64,000 bases of DNA from Flavobacterium aquariorum (lineage in GTDB: Bacteria; Bacteroidota; Bacteroidia; Flavobacteriales; Flavobacteriaceae): contig NZ_QKXH01000005.1 of NCBI RefSeq assembly GCF_003254745.1, forward strand, positions 186,001 to 250,000, read 5' to 3'. The translations under genes and the position numbers were made by a program. The notes below the pieces were generated by a model, which saw only the letters and a list, made by a program, of their open reading frames with translations, was not told the DNA's origin and searched no databases. This document shows, one piece after another, positions 55,542-64,000 of the stretch (position 1 is the first letter of the stretch; each line of letters opens with the position of its first letter).

Positions 55542-56477
55542 TTAGTTCTCTTGGTTTTCATGAATAAAACCTATAGTGTTGCTTTCTTTTTTGTTTACAA
55601 TTTGTTTTTCTTTTCGTTCACATATAATTACTGAATTCTCAGTAATTCCATTCATGCCCAAAGTGTATCTAGCATCAACATATTTTGCCTTTTCGTTCCA
55701 TTTAGGTTGTAGAAAAAAGACCCAATTACAAGGTTTTTCTTCAAAATTGAGTTGTATGGGCTGATTTGAAAAGTGTTTGTTATAATCGTGTGCTGTGTGA
55801 TAAAATAATCGACCAAAGTCCATTCTTACTGGCCCTTTTGCTCTTATTGAGGTGTACTCTTTATCATTTTCATTCTTTTTTATCAATAAGGTTATTAATA
55901 AAAGATCTCTAATTTCTGCATCTTCTAAATCGGCGTATGCATTTTTTTCTTCTGGGAATTTCCATGTGACATAAATTTTTGGTGGAATTTTTATGATGTA
56001 ATCGAATAGTCCATTTATCCAAGTAGGTACGAAAAATACAATGAATTGGGAACACATTAGTGCTGTAAATTGCAATCCACTAAGGGCAGTATATATAAGA
56101 ATAAATGGAATGCAGGAATACAATATGATGACTAAAGAAAATAGTAATTCTGCACCGAGTTTTTTTATATCGAATTGATTAAAATACCATCGGTAGAAGA
56201 AAACGTGTATTCCGCCAAAAAGCAGCGTTGCAATTTGATAAAATAAGTATTCATCGGATAATTTTGAGAAAAGTTTATTGAACCCCAAAAAAGCAACTAA
56301 GGCATAAATGAAGACAAATGACAAAGCATAGATGTAAAATTTCCTTCTGTAGTTTTGATTGAAATCTTTGACTTTATCACTGAAAATCATAGTCAATACG
56401 ACCGTGATGGCAATCAGAATTGCTAAAATTATAATAAGTCTTATGTCGATAAGATCTCTTAAATGGTTTTTGATCAT
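55542..56477 (-). CDS. tssN: T6SSiii membrane protein TssN
   Basis: This 311-residue protein has five to six membrane helices in the first ~170 residues, then a cytoplasmic or periplasmic beta-rich domain (PKIYVTWKFPEEKNAY and PVRMDFGRLFYHTAHDYN) and a C-terminal tail. This matches TssN, an inner membrane component unique to T6SSiii. It starts 2 bases after the TssG-like gene stop. Confidence 0.78.
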   Translation of the reverse strand: MIKNHLRDLIDIRLIIILAILIAITVVLTMIFSDKVKDFNQNYRRKFYIYALSFVFIYALVAFLGFNKLFSKLSDEYLFYQIATLLFGGIHVFFYRWYFNQFDIKKLGAELLFSLVIILYSCIPFILIYTALSGLQFTALMCSQFIVFFVPTWINGLFDYIIKIPPKIYVTWKFPEEKNAYADLEDAEIRDLLLITLLIKKNENDKEYTSIRAKGPVRMDFGRLFYHTAHDYNKHFSNQPIQLNFEEKPCNWVFFLQPKWNEKAKYVDARYTLGMNGITENSVIICERKEKQIVNKKESNTIGFIHENQEN

Positions 56478-56479
56478 TT

Positions 56480-57406
56480 TTATATTCTTGTTGAGTAGCC
56501 TAGTACAGGTTGTTTGTTAAAATTAAATTCTTCTATATCGTGATTCATCAGTAAAAGAGTTTTGAGCTCTACTTCCATAGGGAAGAAGTGGTCATAGAAA
56601 CAATCAATGAATTTTTTTATCTCTCCGTTATTGATGAATTTTTCGAATGGATTTTTAGTGATAGGCCCAATTTCTACCGTGACATTATACGAATAGTCCG
56701 TATAGCTGTTGCCACATATAAAATCAATGCCCAAACGATTATCTCCTAATGTTATTTCTTCTTTATTGTCGCTGTATTCTTTTGATCCTGAGTTTTTAAA
56801 GCTTACCGGTTCTTCGATTATACTGGACAAGCAACGGCAGGAAAGTTCAATGTCGCCCACGATTTTATAAGCATAGGGCAATAGCTGGATGAATTTTGAA
56901 ACCAAGACAGGTGGGAAGCTTTTTGATAAGCCCCAAAACTCATAAAAGAATTCTAAAGGTTTGCTTCCATTTAGTTTGTATAAAAAATCACGTTCTGTAT
57001 TTTCGATTTTAGTTCTATAATGAAATATTTCATTTTCGAACGGATTGAAAAAATTACGTGATTCAGCTTCCTTTTTTTTCTGCTGTTTATGTTCTTTAAT
57101 CATTTGATGAACTGATTTCTCGGAGCCATTGTCACTTGGGCTATGCATAAATCCTTCGGGGAGTGTATCGTAAATACTATCTCTGGATAGATGTAATTTG
57201 AGTAACTCATGATTATCATAGTTGTTGTCAACAATGCTTGAACTTAATACATCATGACGATAAGCTCGGGAGAATTGGCCTTCATTTGCAACCATGATAT
57301 TGCTTTCAGAAATCATTCCGCTTTGAATGAGTTCATTAACAATAATCTCAGCTCTAATGTCATGAGAAATGGATTCTATCTGTTTGACTATTTTGTCTAA
57401 CTCCAT
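56480..57406 (-). CDS. tssG: TssG-like T6SS baseplate protein
   Basis: The start is placed at ATG 57406 (MELDKIVKQ), 4 bases after the upstream stop, giving about 308 residues; ATGs at 57424 and 57448 are alternatives that overlap the previous gene. It is soluble, with a helical N-terminus and a beta-rich middle (LLPYAYKIVGDIELSCRCLSS), and a gp53/TssG-like LGDNRLGIDFICGNSYTDY segment. The call rests mostly on size and on position next to tssN/tssK with tssF nearby. Confidence 0.55.
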   Translation of the reverse strand: MELDKIVKQIESISHDIRAEIIVNELIQSGMISESNIMVANEGQFSRAYRHDVLSSSIVDNNYDNHELLKLHLSRDSIYDTLPEGFMHSPSDNGSEKSVHQMIKEHKQQKKKEAESRNFFNPFENEIFHYRTKIENTERDFLYKLNGSKPLEFFYEFWGLSKSFPPVLVSKFIQLLPYAYKIVGDIELSCRCLSSIIEEPVSFKNSGSKEYSDNKEEITLGDNRLGIDFICGNSYTDYSYNVTVEIGPITKNPFEKFINNGEIKKFIDCFYDHFFPMEVELKTLLLMNHDIEEFNFNKQPVLGYSTRI

Positions 57407-57410
57407 GATG

Positions 57411-58049
57411 TTATTTTGTTGCATCTTTATTAATTCTTCCTGAAGCAATATACCTTAATTGGAAATATTCGTCATTGAAATTGTAGATAGCAAGTCCTTT
57501 ATCGGTACAAGCCAAGATTCTGTCATTGTGCAAATACATACCTACATCGGAGATAGGATGATCTTTGTCATATCTAAAAAAGACTAAATCACCTTCTTCA
57601 AGAAAAGTTCGTCCTGTAAACAGCTGTAAGGATTTTGATCGAAACATTCCTGCAGGATCTTTAGGTAGCGTCACTTTAAAAACACTGCTAAACAGGGATT
57701 GTATGAAATAAGAACAGTCAATACCATCCTTAGAAAAACTTTTTTCTTTGTATGGAGTATCAATCCATTGATCGATATATGAATATAATTTATAGTTTGT
57801 AATTTTTGTCGGCATTACTCCGAGGACAATTGAGTATTTTTCTTTAATAGCCAAAGTTTCATCATTCAAATTTTCGGAATTATCATTGACAACTGCTTGA
57901 TTTCCTAAAGAAATATCATCCATTTTGTTTTGTTTTTTTAACAAATCAATAGAATAATCGTACTTAAATGGAACCTGAGCAATATAATTTTCGCTTCCAC
58001 AACCTAATTGGGTTAAGAATAGAAGTATATACAATATTTTACATTTCAT
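57411..58049 (-). CDS. NlpC/P60-fold lipoprotein, catalytic His apparently lost
   Basis: This 212-residue lipoprotein (lipobox QLGC, C17) has an NlpC/P60 domain from about residue 80: the nucleophile cysteine C112 (DGIDCSYFIQ) and FLEEGDLVFFRYD are normal. The catalytic His usually found in an HVGIY strand is D168 (ISDVGMYL). It may therefore bind peptidoglycan or be structural rather than cut. It heads the minus-strand envelope/baseplate unit, so it is likely a T6SSiii envelope part (TssQ/TssR-like), but I cannot say which. Confidence 0.6.
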   Translation of the reverse strand: MKCKILYILLFLTQLGCGSENYIAQVPFKYDYSIDLLKKQNKMDDISLGNQAVVNDNSENLNDETLAIKEKYSIVLGVMPTKITNYKLYSYIDQWIDTPYKEKSFSKDGIDCSYFIQSLFSSVFKVTLPKDPAGMFRSKSLQLFTGRTFLEEGDLVFFRYDKDHPISDVGMYLHNDRILACTDKGLAIYNFNDEYFQLRYIASGRINKDATK

Positions 58050-58651
58050 TTGTAGGTTATTTTTTTTGAGAACATCAACTTTATTAGGTTTATGTTTTCA
58101 CTGTATTTATAAAACGATGTCCATTTTTTTTCGTTTATTAAATGGTATTATTATTCCTGAAAAAACAAGAATAATTATCTATGCTTTAAAATTTAATTGG
58201 AAAAACCTTAATAGAAATTATAGGATTTTCTAAAAAACAGAAAGCTCTGAAAAGGATGAAATGCGCTTTGGAAATTTTTCTGATTGACTAAAATTTGCAA
58301 TTCAAAAAAAGTGTGGTAAGGCGCAAATGTATAAATTAAAATTTAAAAACAAATATTTTTTGTAATTTAAAACTTAAAAAAATAAAAACACGTATAAGAA
58401 AATGTTGCTATTTGATTTGTGTGATTTTAATGTTAAAAAAATAATTTTAAAATAGTCTATATTTTAGATTGTAATGTATTGATAGTTAGTTGTTAATAAT
58501 TATTAATGCTTATTTTATATTCTTATTATTTAAAAATTTTCTTATACTTATGATGATTAGAATAGAATAAAGATATATGTTTGTATTTAAAATCATACAC
58601 ATTTACTTGATAATTGTATGATTTGTTTTTATTTTTAAAATAAATAGATTG
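58050..58651. other. Divergent intergenic region with promoters
   Basis: This 602-base, very A/T-rich spacer lies between the minus-strand NlpC-tssN-tssK unit and the plus-strand PKD-clpV unit. The minus promoter at 58324-58353 is listed separately. On the plus strand TATGTTTG at 58576-58583 is a weak -7 candidate without a -33 partner. No ORF or repeat is seen. Confidence 0.6.
58324..58353 (-). promoter_or_regulatory. Promoter of the minus-strand T6SS unit
   Basis: Read on the minus strand: TTTG (58353-58350), 18 bases, TACATTTG (58331-58324), a good Bacteroidota -33/-7 pair. The leader to the NlpC gene would be ~265 bases. Confidence 0.5.
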
Positions 58652-59716
58652 ATGAGAAAAGGTTTTTTGGATGTTAAGTTTGATTTAAAGATTGTATTGT
58701 TTTTTACTCTGTTTTTTTTGGGGGCAGTTGTGTATTTTTTAGTCCAATTTTTTAACAGAGTTGATTGTGATACAGCAAGATTTTATGTGCTGTCGGAGCA
58801 TTTTCAGAGTGATGAATCCATTGAGTTTTATGATAAAACTGCTAATGTTGATACCTGGCTTTGGGATTTTGGTGATAACTCAGAATTAGACTCTAGGCAA
58901 CACACTTTTCATATTTATAAACAGCCTGGAAAATACATAGTTTCTCTAACTCTTAATGGTGATTGTATTCATACCAAAGAAGTAATAATTACTGATAATA
59001 ACAGTGTCAATAAAGAAGAAATGCCAACCATTATTGCCTCACGGAGTATTACTGTAGGAAGCCCAACTTATTTTAGAGGAATAAAAGAAGGAGGCAAAAC
59101 GTGGGAATGGTCTTTTGGCGAAAATAGCGGAGTAGATGATACCTCCCAAAATCCTGTTTATACGTTTGAAAAAGCTGGAGAAAAAATAATTACACTTGTG
59201 ACTAACGGCAATTTTAGCAGTGTAGCAAGAATTGCGGTTTACGTGCATCCGAAAGAAGTAAAAAAAATAAATCCTTTGGATGTTGCTTCTTATGAGTATG
59301 AAAAAGAACCGGAAAAATTTTCGTTGCCAAAAGGGAAAGTTCAAAAAGACCCACTGGAAGATATGTTGCAGTATATTCCTGTGGCGTCTCGCACAGAAGC
59401 GAAAAAAGACTCAACAAAAATTGATAAAAAAGCTCCTAAAATTTCCGAAGACCAATTTGAGCTTTTACTGTTAAAAGTGGCTGAAGGGAGCAAAGTTAAA
59501 GACGATTTTGAAGAATATCTCTGCGGAAATTTTGAAATTCCTGTGGTTAAAAATGGAGAAGATCTTTTGACTTTCGATCAATTATGTGAGAGTTTAAAAG
59601 GTAAAAAGATACGAATTGATGCCATTCGTTTGAATAAAGACAAGAAGACCAATGGTATAAAAGGGTTAAACATTACATATAAAGTCAAAAAAATGTTCAT
59701 TTGGACAAAAGATTAA
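58652..59716 (+). CDS. PKD-domain membrane protein of the T6SS
   Basis: This 354-residue protein starts at ATG 58652 (a TTG lies one codon earlier). It has one N-terminal membrane helix (IVLFFTLFFLGAVVYFLV), then two PKD domains (TWLWDFGDNSELDSRQH-x-YKQPGKY and WEWSFGENSGVDDTSQ-x-PVYTFEKAG) and a Lys-rich C-terminal region with no named domain. It lies 7 bases before clpV and is therefore co-expressed. PKD domains often mediate protein or glycan binding at the cell surface. It may be one of the unassigned T6SSiii envelope parts (TssP/Q/R type); this is inference. Confidence 0.65.
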   Translation: MRKGFLDVKFDLKIVLFFTLFFLGAVVYFLVQFFNRVDCDTARFYVLSEHFQSDESIEFYDKTANVDTWLWDFGDNSELDSRQHTFHIYKQPGKYIVSLTLNGDCIHTKEVIITDNNSVNKEEMPTIIASRSITVGSPTYFRGIKEGGKTWEWSFGENSGVDDTSQNPVYTFEKAGEKIITLVTNGNFSSVARIAVYVHPKEVKKINPLDVASYEYEKEPEKFSLPKGKVQKDPLEDMLQYIPVASRTEAKKDSTKIDKKAPKISEDQFELLLLKVAEGSKVKDDFEEYLCGNFEIPVVKNGEDLLTFDQLCESLKGKKIRIDAIRLNKDKKTNGIKGLNITYKVKKMFIWTKD

Positions 59717-59723
59717 AGTAGAA

Positions 59724-62180
59724 ATGGAAGAAGGAAAAAATATATTTAGCAGAGAATTAATAGATGCTTTTGAAATTGCAAAGAAAATTGCGAAGAATAA
59801 TTCGAATCCATTTTATGCAGGCTCCCATTTGCTAAAAGCCATTTTGAATAGAGATTTTTCTCTTTTGAAACAGTTGGAGATTCTTGGTAAAGATGTTTAT
59901 TATTTGGAGGAATGGGCTGAAGTGAGAATGGAAAATGAACCCAAAACCAATAATGTACTCAACGCTGAGCCGGATGATGTTATTGACGCGATTGTAAATG
60001 AAGCCGAACTTGTAAGGGAGATGTTTAATGAAGAGGAGATTTCTCTTTTTGCAATCATGGTTGCTTTGAGTTCACCAGGAGTGGGCTTCAATTTTGATCA
60101 AATGAAAACCTATCCAATCTCTAGAAATGAATTGCTTGATGAGCAAATTATATCACCTCAAGAATCAGGAAATTTTTCAAATAAAGAAGTGAAAAAAGGA
60201 TTTTTAGGAAAGTATTGTTTTCACAAAAATAGCGAAAAAAATAAAAAGCATAGAATTGCAATTGGACGGGAAGAAGAATTGAATACGATGAAAGAAATTT
60301 TGTGTCGTTTCTCCAAACCCAATGTGTTAATTATAGGGGATAGGGGAATAGGGAAGTCCACATTGATTGATAATTTGGTTCTAAATGTAATTCAGAATCA
60401 GGTTCCTGATGTGTTGCATAAAGTGCAATTATTTGAGTTGGATTTGTCTTCCTTGATTGCGGGAGCATCTTACAAAGGTGAAATTGAAGATAGATTGCGT
60501 AATTGCATTCAAGAATTGAATCAATACCCAAAAGCAATATTGATTATAGAGGAAATTCATACTTTGCTGGATAAAAATGGAGGAGATTCTGGAGTTTCAA
60601 ATGTTTTAAAAGCGGAGTTAGCCAAAGGATTAACCATCATTGCGACTTCAACAATTGAAGAGTATTCAAAAAGAATTGAAAAGGAGCAGGGACTAGCTGG
60701 AATGTTTGAAATTTTGAAACTGCAAGAAACTGATGATGACACTATGTTTCGAATGGTAAAAGAATCGATACAAGTCTATCAAGAACATCATAAAATTAAG
60801 ATAGATGACGAAACAATTTCAGAATCAATCCGATTATCAAGACGTTATTTGAAAGAGAAAAGTTTGCCGGAGTCTGCATTGAATCTGATAGATCATACTA
60901 TGTCAGTACTGAAGACTTCAGGGGAATCATTTTTAAAAGAAAAGCAATTATTGGTTGCTAAACTTGAAATTTTAAAAGTGAATGAAAAGGATTTGTCTGA
61001 GGAACAATTGTTTAAAGAAGCAAATTGGTTCATGCAGGATTTGATAAAAAAGACAACTTTTCTAATGGTTGTTGATGAGCAAAATAGTGTTGTTTTTGAA
61101 AATTCTAAATTTTTACTGCAGCATATTGAAAGCTTAATTAATACGCTGGAAGAAAAAGCATTGGATAAAAGAGTGCACATTGAAGCTTTTGATTTATCTC
61201 TTGTGATTGCACAAAAGACAGGTATTCCCGTGGGAAAATTAAAAGAGGAAGAAAAAAACAAATTGAACTCAATTGAAGAAGTGTTGAGTCAAAGAGTAAT
61301 TGGTCAGGATCATTGTATTGCTACAGTTGCTGGATCTATATTAGAATCTCGATCTGGACTAAGCAAGGCTGGTCAGCCTATTGCTTCATTCTTTTTTCTT
61401 GGGCCAACTGGAACAGGGAAAACGGAATTAGCAAAAAGTTTGGCTGAGTTTCTTTTTCAGGATGAAAATGCAATTATCCGTTTTGATATGTCGGAGTTCA
61501 AAGAAGAACATTCGGCTGCATTGCTTTATGGAGCACCTCCTGGCTATGTTGGTTACGAAGAAGGCGGATTATTGGTGAATAAAATAAGGCAAAAACCTTA
61601 TTCTATTGTACTTTTTGATGAGATTGAAAAGGCTCACACCTCTGTTTACGATGTTTTTTTGCAAATAATGGACGAAGGAAAACTTCACGATCGATTGGGG
61701 AAAGAAGGGGATTTTTCGAATGCTATTGTGTTATTTACATCGAACATTGGGGCTGATCATATAGTGGAGTCTTTTGGCCGAAATGTTGTGCCAACTTCAA
61801 CTTCTTTAATGGAAATTATGGGTGGTTTTTTTAGGCCTGAGTTTTTGGGAAGACTTACGGAGATTGTCCCGTTTGCTCCTATTAGCAAAGAAAATGCCCT
61901 TAAAATATTTGAAGTGCATCTCAAGAAAGAGTTTGTCGATTTGCTCAAAAATATCAGTATCACAGTCGATATTCCGATGGAAGTCAAAATGCACTTGGCC
62001 GAAAGCGGTTACAATGCAAAGTACGGTGCAAGACCTATAAAAAGTATAATTAGAAGTCATTTGAGAAGACCTCTAGCCAAGAAAATTATTTCGGGAGAAG
62101 TGCAAGAAGGGGATAGGATGACAGTCTCTATAGAAAATGGAGAAGTGAAGTGGATGAAAGAATTGGTATTGGTTGATTAA
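59724..62180 (+). CDS. tssH: T6SS sheath-disassembly ATPase TssH (ClpV)
   Basis: This 818-residue Clp/Hsp100-type AAA+ ATPase has an N-domain (~1-150) that would recognise contracted TssC, first AAA+ with Walker A GDRGIGKST (near 208-216) and Walker B LIIEEIH, and second AAA+ with Walker A GPTGTGKTE (near 560) and Walker B IVLFDEIEKA. ClpV unfolds and recycles the TssBC sheath. The context separates it from housekeeping ClpB. Confidence 0.88.
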   Translation: MEEGKNIFSRELIDAFEIAKKIAKNNSNPFYAGSHLLKAILNRDFSLLKQLEILGKDVYYLEEWAEVRMENEPKTNNVLNAEPDDVIDAIVNEAELVREMFNEEEISLFAIMVALSSPGVGFNFDQMKTYPISRNELLDEQIISPQESGNFSNKEVKKGFLGKYCFHKNSEKNKKHRIAIGREEELNTMKEILCRFSKPNVLIIGDRGIGKSTLIDNLVLNVIQNQVPDVLHKVQLFELDLSSLIAGASYKGEIEDRLRNCIQELNQYPKAILIIEEIHTLLDKNGGDSGVSNVLKAELAKGLTIIATSTIEEYSKRIEKEQGLAGMFEILKLQETDDDTMFRMVKESIQVYQEHHKIKIDDETISESIRLSRRYLKEKSLPESALNLIDHTMSVLKTSGESFLKEKQLLVAKLEILKVNEKDLSEEQLFKEANWFMQDLIKKTTFLMVVDEQNSVVFENSKFLLQHIESLINTLEEKALDKRVHIEAFDLSLVIAQKTGIPVGKLKEEEKNKLNSIEEVLSQRVIGQDHCIATVAGSILESRSGLSKAGQPIASFFFLGPTGTGKTELAKSLAEFLFQDENAIIRFDMSEFKEEHSAALLYGAPPGYVGYEEGGLLVNKIRQKPYSIVLFDEIEKAHTSVYDVFLQIMDEGKLHDRLGKEGDFSNAIVLFTSNIGADHIVESFGRNVVPTSTSLMEIMGGFFRPEFLGRLTEIVPFAPISKENALKIFEVHLKKEFVDLLKNISITVDIPMEVKMHLAESGYNAKYGARPIKSIIRSHLRRPLAKKIISGEVQEGDRMTVSIENGEVKWMKELVLVD

Positions 62181-62208
62181 TAATTTTATTAGTTTTATAA
62201 TTTTGATG

Positions 62209-62238
62209 AAAAGCAAATACGCGAGTGCTTGCTTTTTT
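62209..62238 (+). terminator. Terminator after tssH
   Basis: AAAAGCAA pairs with TTGCTTTTTT around a 12-base loop, 29 bases past the tssH stop. Confidence 0.7.
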
Positions 62239-62319
62239 ATTTTAACTGAATAGGAATTTAAGGATTGTCCTAAATTCCACTAAAGTTGATGATTTCGACA
62301 GTGTGAGGGATAGAAATAA

Positions 62320-62408
62320 GCCACCAAAGTGGCATGGATAGCCCGACAGCAATAAAAAAAGGAGCAACTAGCACGAATGTTAAGTTAGCTCCTTTTTTTA
62401 TTGGTGGC
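62320..62408. terminator. Nested bidirectional terminator between tssH and tssF
   Basis: The inner stem AAAAAAAGGAGC (62354-62365) pairs with GCTCCTTTTTTT (62388-62399). An outer perfect arm GCCACCAA (62320-62327) pairs with TTGGTGGC (62401-62408). It separates the convergent tssH and tssF genes. Confidence 0.8.
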
Positions 62409-62435
62409 ACACCCAAATGGCCTTTAATATTTTTC

Positions 62436-64000
62436 TTATTCTTCAATAAAAAGGCGATAGGGAAAAACATTGGAGGACCTTTGTTTTAAGTATTTCATGA
62501 AACTCTCGCATAGATAATCCCATTCGGTTGTGGAAATATGTTGTTTTTCTTCAGGATTTGTTTTAATAAACACATCGACTGTTCTGCTGAAGCCTGCTTT
62601 TATTGAGATTTCTTTTCGGGTTCCTTTTTCAATTCGAACTTCTAATGCAGTAGCCTTAAAGTGATCGTAAGCAAAAGCTTTGATGTCTGCAAAAGTTACG
62701 ATTCGGCCACGGGTAAGCAGGGCATTACGGTAGGCAAGGATACGATCTTTGTTGTTTTGTTTATTGATGCCACCCACAGTGTTTGTGATTAATGTGGCTT
62801 GCTTGCTGACAAAAAACAAATCATCTTTGGATTCCAGTGCGGTTCCTGCTTTGATGTCATTGCCGTCTTCGGCACATGTTGACCAGTACTGGGCTGTGAA
62901 ATTTTTCCCTTTTTCGGCGTTGTGTTTGGGTCTAATCATCAAGTAGGGAGCGTTATTTCTGGAAAAACTGCTTTCTTTGGCTTGCTGTTCTACGGATGCC
63001 AATAATTGGTTTATTTCTGTGAGAGCACTTTTCATGAAATCCTGCCCAAGATCTGAAAAGGAGGAACTCTCGTCTTTTAATAAATCTAAAACATTTTGTA
63101 ACAATTCGGATGCAGTTCTGGAATCGAAACGGGATACTCCGCCGGTTCTCAAAACGGCATTTCCTTCATCGACAATTCCGTCTTTGAATTCTTTTATCTC
63201 ATAATGATTTCCCGATGGATCAACGACAGAATCAATGTCTAAATAGTTGTTTTCGGCTGTATCCAAGGCCATATAGCTCAAAAAACCGCTTAGTTCACGG
63301 GTTATGGCGTGCAGCCTTTTGTTGATTACTGGAAAACAGTTTGAAGTAATAGAAACGTTATCAATAATTTCAGGGACTAAGGATTCTGGAAAAATCATTT
63401 TTATCCAAATAATATTGTTTTGGTTCTCCGCATCTATTTCTTCAAACACCTTGTATTCTGGCTTGTATTCGGAAATTTTTTTATGATTCAGTTTGCCTTT
63501 TATCGTATAAAAATTATCGAAATAAAATTCATTTACTTCGCGGGATATTTCAGCCAAATGAGTATAATTCCTGTTGATTATGGACTTAATATTCATGTCG
63601 TTTATTGGAACATTGTATCCTTCCCCTATTTTTAACTGTTGGTCATCATGAAAACATTTTAATTGTTTTAGGTAATATTGAAACATCTCTTTTTGATGAG
63701 TGTTTTTTATATCAATATATAGCATTAAATCTTCCAATTCGAGGACATCAGGATTGGTGATTTCTAGGCCTAACATAATTTCACCGGGAAGCAGCACGTT
63801 TTTATAACCGCGCAAAGGCTCTTTGTAAAAAAGATTCGAAATTTCGAATAAATTACGTTCGTAGGCCATGTATTTTACATTACAGGAAGATAGTTTTACT
63901 TCTAATGTTGGTGAAAGATGGATTTCTTTTAAAATTGGCTTTAGCGGATTGTAGATGTTGTGCATCCTACGGCTAACGACCATTTGGTTTTTTAGTGAAA
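62436..64000 (-). CDS. tssF: T6SS baseplate protein TssF-like (5' end outside window)
   Basis: At least 520 residues are visible. The frame stays open past the ATG at 63983 to the window edge, so the gene probably starts further upstream (TssF is usually ~580-640 residues). Parts typical of TssF/gp6-like wedge proteins include FPVINKRLHAITRELSGFLS, APYLMIRPKHNAEKGKNFT and, near the end, LLTRGRIVTFADIKAFAYDHF. Together with TssG it forms the baseplate wedge. It is convergent with tssH. Confidence 0.8.
   Translation of the reverse strand, partial: SLKNQMVVSRRMHNIYNPLKPILKEIHLSPTLEVKLSSCNVKYMAYERNLFEISNLFYKEPLRGYKNVLLPGEIMLGLEITNPDVLELEDLMLYIDIKNTHQKEMFQYYLKQLKCFHDDQQLKIGEGYNVPINDMNIKSIINRNYTHLAEISREVNEFYFDNFYTIKGKLNHKKISEYKPEYKVFEEIDAENQNNIIWIKMIFPESLVPEIIDNVSITSNCFPVINKRLHAITRELSGFLSYMALDTAENNYLDIDSVVDPSGNHYEIKEFKDGIVDEGNAVLRTGGVSRFDSRTASELLQNVLDLLKDESSSFSDLGQDFMKSALTEINQLLASVEQQAKESSFSRNNAPYLMIRPKHNAEKGKNFTAQYWSTCAEDGNDIKAGTALESKDDLFFVSKQATLITNTVGGINKQNNKDRILAYRNALLTRGRIVTFADIKAFAYDHFKATALEVRIEKGTRKEISIKAGFSRTVDVFIKTNPEEKQHISTTEWDYLCESFMKYLKQRSSNVFPYRLFIEE

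Noticed and set aside
62270..62470. 66-codon hydrophobic minus-strand ORF between tssH and tssF
   Set aside because: It overlaps the end of tssF and spans the nested terminator hairpin; no sign of a real gene.

Overview
The window comes from an AT-rich member of the Bacteroidota, most likely a Flavobacterium. The evidence is the adjacent gliding genes gldB and gldC, a Bacteroidota-style cell-wall/division cluster with a PASTA-bearing FtsI and an FtsL-like protein, TAnnTTTG promoter -7 boxes, almost no Shine-Dalgarno sequences, and a type VI secretion locus of the Bacteroidota-specific subtype iii (TssN, TssO).

Layout. Bases 1-21,000 are mostly core genes: the end of a DUF6702 protein, an M1 metallopeptidase, TatA, a PAP2 phosphatase, an O-methyltransferase, a YceI/porin/YceI operon with a decayed extra YceI-like copy beside it, rlmN, a lipoprotein, a polyprenyl synthetase, an ECF sigma factor with a membrane partner and a predicted barrel protein, dnaG, a NarL-type response regulator, nadE, gldB-gldC, engB and an alpha/beta hydrolase. 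Bases 21,060-37,310 are the dcw cluster, in order mraZ-rsmH-ftsL-ftsI-murE-mraY-murD-ftsW-murG-murC-ftsQ-ftsA-ftsZ. It is preceded by 10-bp-phased GTGGT boxes that look like a MraZ operator and closed by a terminator. A yqeY-like gene, a tRNA-Arg(UCG) and an MtfA-type peptidase gene broken by one in-frame TAG follow.

Bases 39,129-64,000 hold a T6SSiii locus: tssE, two uncharacterised genes, tssC, tssB, a variable region, a large effector with PAAR-like and LysM partners, tssO, tssK, tssN, a TssG-like gene and an NlpC/P60-fold lipoprotein (all minus strand), then a PKD protein and tssH/ClpV (plus strand), then tssF running off the end (minus strand). Hcp and VgrG are not in the window.

The most unusual part is 42,800-49,725. 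Six secreted or lipoprotein genes, all on the minus strand, lie between the effector and tssB. A ~170-bp imperfect repeat with conserved hairpins follows the stop codon of most of them: three full copies, one half copy and one decayed copy. Short orphan C-terminal coding fragments sit directly after the repeat and before the next gene. The pattern [toxin 3' scrap]-[immunity-like gene]-[repeat] suggests an array built by successive replacement of effector/immunity modules. The resident effector (49,723-52,116) appears to carry both a lysozyme/transglycosylase-like domain and a LAS-type zinc peptidase domain, and its TAATG-coupled neighbour is a lipoprotein, fitting a peptidoglycan-targeting toxin with periplasmic immunity.
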